In this document: positions 40,245 to 45,764 of the stretch, in pieces
How the letters are laid out: every line of letters begins with the position of its first letter
Position numbering within the stretch: position 1 is the stretch's first letter
From: Vicinamibacteria bacterium
Lineage (GTDB): Bacteria; Acidobacteriota; Vicinamibacteria; Marinacidobacterales; SMYC01
Direction: 5' to 3'
DNA: 45,764 nt
Assembly (NCBI GenBank): GCA_035620555.1
Contig: DASPGQ010000221.1
Location: 1-45,764 of the forward strand
Program-made: the position numbers and the translations under genes
The notes under the pieces: model-generated
Database searches by the model: none
Told to the model about the DNA's origin: nothing
What the model saw: only the letters and a program-made list of their open reading frames with translations

Positions 40245-41480
40245 TTACTCGATTCTGAAGTCGAGCCGGCGGTGGGCGTCCCGCAGAGCACGCTCCGCCT
40301 CTCCGGGCATATCGGCCCGGGCAAAGATGAACCCGAGATAGCTCGATCCCTCGGGAAGCGGAATCAACCTTTGTCCCCGATGGGCGGTGATGACCACCTC
40401 GGACACTCCTTCGACGGCGCCCGCCGCGGCGAGGCCAGTCACTTCCTCGAGAACCCCTCTTTTCGGTATCGGGATCATCATGACGCCCGCCGCTCGCGAC
40501 TCGCGGCTGATTCCTTTCACGTCTTCTCCGATCGCATGCTTCAGTATCAGCTCTTCGAGAGAAAGCCCCAGACCGAATCGAAGGACCCTGGAGCACAAAC
40601 CGCCAATCGAGCGTCCGGCGATCTCGATGACCGTCGGGCGGCCGCCCTCGGGCAATCGAAGCTCGGCGTGAATTGGACCGTGCCGCAGTCCCAGAGCTTC
40701 GGCGGCGCGGGTCGTCACTTCGAGAATGTCTTCCTGGACAGACTGGTCCAGCCTCGAGGGCGTCACGTAGATGGTCTCCTCGAAGTACGGGCCGTCGAGC
40801 GGATCCGGCTTGTCGAAGAGCGCCAGCGGCTGCAAGCGACCTTCGGTCAGAAGCGCTTCGACGGCAACCTCGACACCGGGAACGAAGTCTTCGATCAAAA
40901 CGAGCTCGGCCTGCTCGCCGCCTCGCCTCCTGAGCTCGGGTGAGGACAGCAACTCGCAAAGCCACTGGAATCCTTCGGAGAAGCTCTGGACATCGTCGGC
41001 GCGAACCACCCCGCGACTTCCCGACAGGAACACCGGCTTGAGGACGACCGGGTACCGCAACGTCGCCCCGAGAGGAACCGGGCTCTCCGCCGTGGACGCC
41101 ACGCGAAATCGTGGAGATGGAACTGCGGCGGAGGCGAGCGCCTCTCGCATGCGATGCTTCGAGCGGGCCCGTTCAGCCGCGAGAGATCCATGATGGGGAA
41201 GTCCGAGACGCGAAGAGATGGAAGCGGCGACGACAGCGGATTCCTCGTCCACGGGCACGATTGCGCTCAGCGGATGAAGCGCGTGAAACCGCGAGACTCG
41301 CTCGGCCGCTCCCGCGGGGTCTAGGAGATCAATCGTCAGAAGTCGGGTTTGCTGAAGCGGCTCGAAAGTGCTCGCCTCCTCCGATGCGACCACGACCTCG
41401 ATTCCGAGTCGATCGGCCGCATACAAGAAGTCTCGCGAACGGTAGGTCGAGGTGGGAAGCAACAGCAAGACCCGATGCAT
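40245..41480 (-). CDS. ATP-grasp domain ligase of unknown substrate
   Basis: A 411-aa ATP-grasp enzyme. An N-terminal pre-ATP-grasp domain (MHRVLLLLPTSTYRSRDFLY) is followed by the ATP-binding core: YPVVLKPVFLSGSRGVVRAD (about 146-165) with its Lys and flexible loop, LVLIEDFVPGVEVAVEALL, and HAELRLPEGGRPTVIEIAGR with the Mg2+-binding acidic/Asn-like cluster (VIEIAGRSIGG). The C-terminal 100 residues resemble the second C-terminal domain of L-amino-acid-ligase-type proteins. It should form an amide or similar bond via an acyl phosphate. The substrate is unknown. It lies tail to tail with the nfu gene; a TAACTT hexamer is five bases before the ATG. Confidence 0.85.
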   Translation of the reverse strand: MHRVLLLLPTSTYRSRDFLYAADRLGIEVVVASEEASTFEPLQQTRLLTIDLLDPAGAAERVSRFHALHPLSAIVPVDEESAVVAASISSRLGLPHHGSLAAERARSKHRMREALASAAVPSPRFRVASTAESPVPLGATLRYPVVLKPVFLSGSRGVVRADDVQSFSEGFQWLCELLSSPELRRRGGEQAELVLIEDFVPGVEVAVEALLTEGRLQPLALFDKPDPLDGPYFEETIYVTPSRLDQSVQEDILEVTTRAAEALGLRHGPIHAELRLPEGGRPTVIEIAGRSIGGLCSRVLRFGLGLSLEELILKHAIGEDVKGISRESRAAGVMMIPIPKRGVLEEVTGLAAAGAVEGVSEVVITAHRGQRLIPLPEGSSYLGFIFARADMPGEAERALRDAHRRLDFRIE

Positions 41481-41830
41481 GAGTCAAGTTAGCACGAGCC
41501 CACTCTATTCAGGACAGTGGCTGTTACTATTCAAAATACTGAAGCACGATTCAACGTTCCAAAATCACTAGAGACCGCGTCCAAGATCACGTAGCCGAAT
41601 CCGAAGTCTCGGATTCTTTCCTCGGGTATCCGCTCACCCATCAGCTGGCCAACTCGCTGGTTCACCAACGTTTGTTCGAAGCGGTCGCGTTGCCGACTCG
41701 TGGCACAAGCGTTGCACAACTCGTCTCGAGACATACGTCGTCGACGGTGTCCGTCGGCGCGCGCGATTTCAATTTTTGGAATTGCCCGGCTCCGTCGATT
41801 TTCGACAAACGAGAAAGGAGAGCAGTTTCC
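41481..41830. other. Intergenic region upstream of TonB receptor 2
   Basis: This 350-base region lies between the divergent ATP-grasp and receptor genes. It contains an AAAGGAG ribosome-binding site (41814-41820) for the receptor and a 67-codon minus-strand open frame (41531-41734) that I do not accept as a gene. No tRNA, repeat or clear -35/-10 pair was found. Confidence 0.55.
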
Positions 41831-44713
41831 ATGAAGAGAAAACTAATCGCCCTGCTCCCGTCCCTGCTCCTGATTTTCGGTTCTTTCGCCGCGGCTCAGA
41901 CCGCGGGTGAGATCCAGGGAACGGTCGCGGACGCGCAGGGCCTCGCGATGCCCGGCGTCACGGTGACGATGACCGGCGCCGCCGTGCTGGGCGAACAGGT
42001 CGCGGTGACCCTCGCAGACGGTACGTTTCGTTTTCGTGGTTTGAGGCGTGGATCCTACGATCTTCGCTTCGACCTTCAGGGCTTTCAGACGCTCAACCGC
42101 GAAGGGATCCTCGTAGAGGGGAATCGGACGGTGACGATCAACGTGACGCTCGAGGTGGCGACCATCGCCGAGACGGTCACCGTGACGGGAGAATCACCGG
42201 TGGTCGATGTGCGAAACACGGCGCTCAGCAACGACTTTGGCCGCGAGGAGCTCCAGGATGTTCCCAGCGCCACCGACGTCTGGGCGGTGCTCGGACAGAC
42301 CCCGGGGGTACGCATGCGCGGTTACGACGTCGGCGGAAGCCACAAGAGCCAGCAGATCGGCTACGAGAGCTTCGGGGTTCGGCGCCAGAACCGCGTGATC
42401 TCCGATGGCGTCGATTCGACCGAGGGCACGAGCGGCACCGGCTTCTACTACGATTACTATTCCATCGACGAGTTCACGACTTCGGCGGCCGGCGCCGACG
42501 TGGAAATGACCTCACCGGGATCGCTGGTCGTCATGACTCTCAAGAGCGGCGGTAACGAGTTCTCCGGGCTCTTCCACGGAGACTACGAGGACGACAGCTT
42601 CGTCTCCGACAATATCGACGACGCGACGAGGGCGAGAGGGTTCACCGGCAATCCCAACCTTCTCTTCTGGGAAACGCATTTCGACGTGGGCGGCCCGATC
42701 GTGACCGACAAGGCGTGGTTCTACGGCTTCTACAACCACTTCAAGATCGACAAGCAGATCTCCGGTGTGGACCCGAGCGTTGCCACCGACATCGGAGATT
42801 TCGATCAGTTCGGCGGCAAGGTGACCTTCCAGATCACCGACAAGGATCAGTTCATCGGCTACAGCCAGTACCAGCTCAAGGAGAAGCCCGTACGGGGGCT
42901 CTCGGCGGTCATCCCACCGGAGTCCATCCTCGCGCAAGCGAGCTGGTCCTGGGTCCACAAGGCGGAGTGGCAGCGGGTCTGGAACGATCAGGCCTTCAGC
43001 AACGTCCAGGTGAAGCACTTCGGCTTCGGCTGGCCGATGGTCCCGGCGGTCGATCCCGTTTCCAACCCACCGCGGATCGACCAGGCGACCAATATCCGAG
43101 CGGGCGCGGGCTGGAACAATACCAATCCGCCCTTCACCCTCGATCGATGGAAGCCGCAGGTCACCGCGACCCTCAACTACTACATCCCCAACAAGGCGGG
43201 CAGCCACGACTGGAAGTTCGGCTTCGACTGGCAGATCGATAGCTCCCAGTATGGCTCCAACTCGAACTCGGGTCCCCTGCGCTACTTCGACAACAGCCAG
43301 CTCGGACGCCCGAACAACGTGGACGAGATCGCGCTGTTCAGCGTCCCCGACAACGGCGCCGTCAGCGCCGACAACCGGAATACGACGACGGCGTTCTTCG
43401 TTCAGGATACCTGGAGCCCGACCGACCGGCTCACGCTGAACCTCGGGTTCCGCTTCGGCCGGCAGCGTGCCTACTACCTCGACTCCGAGCTGACGCCCTT
43501 CTTCTCGAGCTTCTTCCCCACCGGGACCATTCAAGGGCAGACGCTCACCACCTGGAACAACGTCGCTCCTCGTCTCGGCGTTACGTACGATCTGAGCGGC
43601 AGCGGCCGGACGGTGGTGAAGGCGCACTACGGGCGCTACTACAACAACATCGCCGATACGCTATCCCCCGGTAACCCGGCGAACGTGGCGTTCATTCGAT
43701 TCAAGTTCCTGGACCAGAACCAGAACGGGCTCTTCGACGGCGCTCAGGAGCTCGGAGACATCGTCACTCAGTCGGGAACGGTGGGGTCGAGCCTCGAGGG
43801 CGCTTCGGGAACCGCCGTCAATCCCGATCTGAAGCCCGCCTACGCTGACGAGTTCAGCGGCTCGGTCGAGCACGAGATCGTCACCGACACGTCGATCCGG
43901 TTCTCGTACGTCCGCAAACAGCAGCGAAACGATTACGGCCAGTGGAACCGGGCACAGCAGCTGCCACTCTTGAACGGTCAGGGTATCTCTTGTGGTGACG
44001 CGGTATTCCCCTGCCCGACCGATCCGTTTACCGGGCAACCCTTGAGGGTGCAGCGGGTTCCGGATTCGGCGGCGAATGCTCAGGACCAGGTCATCGACAC
44101 CTTCCCCGGGAGCGACGGCAACTACGACACGATCCAGGTGGCGTTCGACCGGCGGTTTACCGGCAGCTTCTTCCTCCAGGGCAGCTTCGACTACCAGTGG
44201 CGCGACGAGCTCCGACGCGGCACCGGGGAAAGCACCAGCCCGCTCGATGCCGATCCGCTCGATGTCGGTTGTGACCTCGGAGGGGCGTCGAACTGCTGGC
44301 AGAATCACAGCCTCGATGTGCCGTTCCGCCAGGACAACACGAACTGGGGCGCCCGGCTGCTCGCGCGCTACGTGTTCCCCGTGGAGGTCGCGCTTTCCGG
44401 CAACTTCCGCTACCAGAGCGGCTGGCCCTGGGCACCCATCCATACGGTCAACATTCCCGGGTCCGGGAGCAGTCAGGTCTTTCTCAGCAACGTCGACCAG
44501 AACCGCTCCGAGGACGTGGTCATTACCGACGTGCGCGTGGAGAAAGGGTTCGCCGTCGGCCGTGGCCGGATCTCGGCGATGCTGGACATCTACAACCTGT
44601 TCAACAGCAACTCCGAGGTGAACTTCAGCCTGCGTACGGGTGGCAATTTCAACAACATCATCGCCACCCTGGATCCGAGGACGTTCAAGATCGGCGTTCG
44701 CTACCAGTTCTAG
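41831..44713 (+). CDS. Oar-like TonB-dependent receptor 2
   Basis: A 960-aa outer-membrane protein with signal peptide MKRKLIALLPSLLLIFGSFA then AAQ. The carboxypeptidase-regulatory-like domain spans about 25-115 (GEIQGTVADAQGLAMPGVTV, FRFRGLRRGSYDLRFDLQGF), followed by VTVTGESPVVDVRNTALSND, the plug (NRVISDGVDSTEGTSGTGF, VVMTLKSGGNEFSGLFHGDY) and the barrel ending in FKIGVRYQF. The domain plan equals that of receptor 1 at 28227, but the two proteins differ throughout, so they probably import different ligands. AAAGGAG precedes the ATG by ten bases. A strong hairpin follows the stop. Confidence 0.9.
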   Translation: MKRKLIALLPSLLLIFGSFAAAQTAGEIQGTVADAQGLAMPGVTVTMTGAAVLGEQVAVTLADGTFRFRGLRRGSYDLRFDLQGFQTLNREGILVEGNRTVTINVTLEVATIAETVTVTGESPVVDVRNTALSNDFGREELQDVPSATDVWAVLGQTPGVRMRGYDVGGSHKSQQIGYESFGVRRQNRVISDGVDSTEGTSGTGFYYDYYSIDEFTTSAAGADVEMTSPGSLVVMTLKSGGNEFSGLFHGDYEDDSFVSDNIDDATRARGFTGNPNLLFWETHFDVGGPIVTDKAWFYGFYNHFKIDKQISGVDPSVATDIGDFDQFGGKVTFQITDKDQFIGYSQYQLKEKPVRGLSAVIPPESILAQASWSWVHKAEWQRVWNDQAFSNVQVKHFGFGWPMVPAVDPVSNPPRIDQATNIRAGAGWNNTNPPFTLDRWKPQVTATLNYYIPNKAGSHDWKFGFDWQIDSSQYGSNSNSGPLRYFDNSQLGRPNNVDEIALFSVPDNGAVSADNRNTTTAFFVQDTWSPTDRLTLNLGFRFGRQRAYYLDSELTPFFSSFFPTGTIQGQTLTTWNNVAPRLGVTYDLSGSGRTVVKAHYGRYYNNIADTLSPGNPANVAFIRFKFLDQNQNGLFDGAQELGDIVTQSGTVGSSLEGASGTAVNPDLKPAYADEFSGSVEHEIVTDTSIRFSYVRKQQRNDYGQWNRAQQLPLLNGQGISCGDAVFPCPTDPFTGQPLRVQRVPDSAANAQDQVIDTFPGSDGNYDTIQVAFDRRFTGSFFLQGSFDYQWRDELRRGTGESTSPLDADPLDVGCDLGGASNCWQNHSLDVPFRQDNTNWGARLLARYVFPVEVALSGNFRYQSGWPWAPIHTVNIPGSGSSQVFLSNVDQNRSEDVVITDVRVEKGFAVGRGRISAMLDIYNLFNSNSEVNFSLRTGGNFNNIIATLDPRTFKIGVRYQF

Positions 44714-44730
44714 CTGCGCTTACGTTTAAG

Positions 44731-44764
44731 ACGGCGGGTGGGGCCTTCGAGCCTCACCCGCCGT
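44731..44764 (+). terminator. Hairpin after TonB receptor 2
   Basis: A 14-bp stem with one G.U pair, ACGGCGGGTGGGGC (44731-44744) with GCCTCACCCGCCGT (44751-44764), has a six-base loop. It starts 17 bases after the receptor stop. Only a short TTCCT-like run is near its end, so termination may be partly factor-dependent. Confidence 0.7.
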
Positions 44765-44799
44765 TCCTGTCCCGAGCCGGGCTACGCTAGACTCTAAGC

Positions 44800-45764
44800 A
44801 TGGCTCTCGTTTCCCGCCGCGACCTCCTCGCGCTCGGTTCGGTCTGTGTCTTCGCGCGACGGAGCAGCGCTTTCGAGGAGCCGAAGCCGGCAGACCCGAT
44901 CGAGGTCGTTCGGCCAGAGTTTCGCCGGACTCTCGAAAGCGCGCTGATTACTCTGCCCGCGGGCACGATGGACTACGCGGCTCACGACGGGCTCGGCCGC
45001 GCCGCCCTGTCCCGGTTCTTGGAGGCCGTCTTCCAGGACGTGCTCGCGGCGTTCCCCAGCTATACGAAAATTCACGTGGCGACTCGCGTCGACCGCCGGG
45101 ACTTCGGACAAAGGGCCGTGAAGCTCGCGGGCGAGCGGGCCACTCAGCTGCATGTCGTCACCGATCCCGAAGTCGAGATCGAGGTCTGGGCCCAGGATCT
45201 CGGCGAGCCCATATTCCAGGATGGGCAACTGCGGTTCGTCGTCGGCATGCGGATGGATGCATCGATGGGACCTCAGAGCCAGATGTCCATTGATCGCAAG
45301 CGCGTGGCCGAGATCGCCTTTGGGCGGGATGCGGTCATGGAAGCTCCGTTCGCCTTCGAGGGGGGCAACCTGGCTTTCGATTCGCGGGGAGAGCGCACGA
45401 GGGTCTTCGTCGGGTACAACGTGGTGACGCGCACCATCGCTGCCTACGCTGCTCGAAATCGCAACGTGACGCGAAAGGAGGTCTTGGCCGATATCGCACG
45501 GACGTTCGGAGATGCCGAAATCGTGGTCATCGGTGATGAAAAGCAGAGCCCTCTCCTTCAGCACATCGATCAGTCCTTCCTCCTCCTCGACGACCAAGTG
45601 GTCGTCGCCACCCGATTGGCGGACGAAAGTCTACCTACCGAAGCTCGGCAGCTGAGGCGTCACACCGATCAGCTGCGTGAGCTCGGCTACGACGTCGTCT
45701 TCCTTGACCACGAATCCACCGACGTCGAGCAAGGTCGCTTCTCGATCAACGCCGTTCCCTACGT
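44800..45764 (+). CDS. Deiminase-like (GME superfamily) protein with Tat signal, 3' end cut by window
   Basis: The open frame runs from the ATG at 44800 to the window edge (321 codons so far). The N-terminus SRRDLLALGSVCVFARR carries a twin-arginine motif (SRRxLL), suggesting folded export. The body recalls agmatine/peptidylarginine deiminases: WAQDLGEP (Asp133, compare WxRD), FEGGNLAFD (EGGN at 187-190) and LLQHIDQSF with a likely catalytic His255. The nucleophilic Cys expected near the C-terminus lies outside the window. It could therefore hydrolyse a guanidino group in the periplasm, but the family match rests on these short boxes. A TAGACT hexamer is six bases before the ATG. The opposite-strand frame here is not a gene. 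Confidence 0.7.
   Translation, partial: MALVSRRDLLALGSVCVFARRSSAFEEPKPADPIEVVRPEFRRTLESALITLPAGTMDYAAHDGLGRAALSRFLEAVFQDVLAAFPSYTKIHVATRVDRRDFGQRAVKLAGERATQLHVVTDPEVEIEVWAQDLGEPIFQDGQLRFVVGMRMDASMGPQSQMSIDRKRVAEIAFGRDAVMEAPFAFEGGNLAFDSRGERTRVFVGYNVVTRTIAAYAARNRNVTRKEVLADIARTFGDAEIVVIGDEKQSPLLQHIDQSFLLLDDQVVVATRLADESLPTEARQLRRHTDQLRELGYDVVFLDHESTDVEQGRFSINAVPY

Noticed and set aside
41531-41734. A 67-codon minus-strand frame upstream of TonB receptor 2
   Set aside because: No ribosome-binding site, no recognisable motif, and composition unlike the neighbouring genes. It could be a remnant, but nothing supports it.
44794-45597. A 267-codon open frame on the minus strand at the right edge
   Set aside because: The plus-strand frame from 44800 to the window end carries a Tat leader and deiminase motifs; this frame is its shadow.
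1-45764. rRNA, tRNA, CRISPR arrays, insertion sequences or phage genes
   Set aside because: Reading the intergenic gaps and repeats gave no cloverleaf, no spaced repeat array and no transposase or integrase-like product.

Overview
The window reads as a chromosomal segment of a GC-rich, diderm, menaquinone-using bacterium, most likely an Acidobacteriota member. The support is indirect: an LPS-assembly protein (LptD), two large Oar-like TonB-dependent receptors with an N-terminal carboxypeptidase-regulatory-like domain, futalosine-pathway menaquinone genes, a PTPS-III-type folate enzyme (a FolB substitute reported in Acidobacteria), and a c-di-AMP synthase operon in an outer-membrane-bearing cell. 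No rRNA, tRNA, CRISPR array, transposase or phage gene was found.

1-3340 (minus strand): periplasmic amino-acid-type binding lipoprotein, XRE regulator, ParB/Srx-fold protein, yebC, and the first nine codons of ruvC at the left edge. 3466-4253: a small zinc-ribbon protein and a lysine-rich histone-H1-like protein. 4472-8928: menaquinone cluster mqnP (UbiA-type), ubiX-like, mqnE, mqnA, mqnC. 8946-10241 (minus): gpsA preceded by two tiny genes, a 35-aa membrane peptide and a 56-aa eight-cysteine protein.

10277-19054: a strong promoter followed by a long co-oriented run, tilS-hpt-ftsH-folP-cdaA-cdaR-glmM-pdxJ, several genes joined by 4-base stop/start overlaps. It joins the Firmicutes order tilS-hpt-ftsH, the Enterobacteria order ftsH-folP-glmM and the c-di-AMP module cdaA-cdaR-glmM. 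The hpt product has lost several active-site signatures of phosphoribosyltransferases. lepB and a small membrane protein follow.

20228-25204 (minus): yggS-divIVA, a PTPS-III gene overlapping a DinG-type helicase gene, and glyA. 25412-31271 (plus): grpE, a secreted TPR protein and TonB receptor 1, ending at a strong hairpin. 31342-36534 (minus): lptD, rmlD, gmd and rmd for LPS export and deoxysugar synthesis, with two REP-like palindromes between rmlD and gmd.

36592-41480 is an accessory block. A HEPN/MNT pair is bracketed by a 63-bp direct repeat that is a copy of the lptD promoter and first codons. A vapBC toxin-antitoxin pair with a palindromic operator follows. Next is a radical-SAM gene whose apparent TGA stop is followed in frame by Ala-Glu-Pro, making a Cys-Sec-Ala-Glu-Pro tail, with a SECIS-like hairpin directly downstream. 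An Nfu-type Fe-S scaffold gene and a convergent ATP-grasp ligase gene complete the block. The window closes with TonB receptor 2, a terminator hairpin, and the 5' part of a Tat-exported deiminase-like gene.

The most interesting items are the predicted selenoprotein with its neighbours, the duplicated lptD promoter around HEPN/MNT, and the eroded Hpt beside tilS and ftsH.
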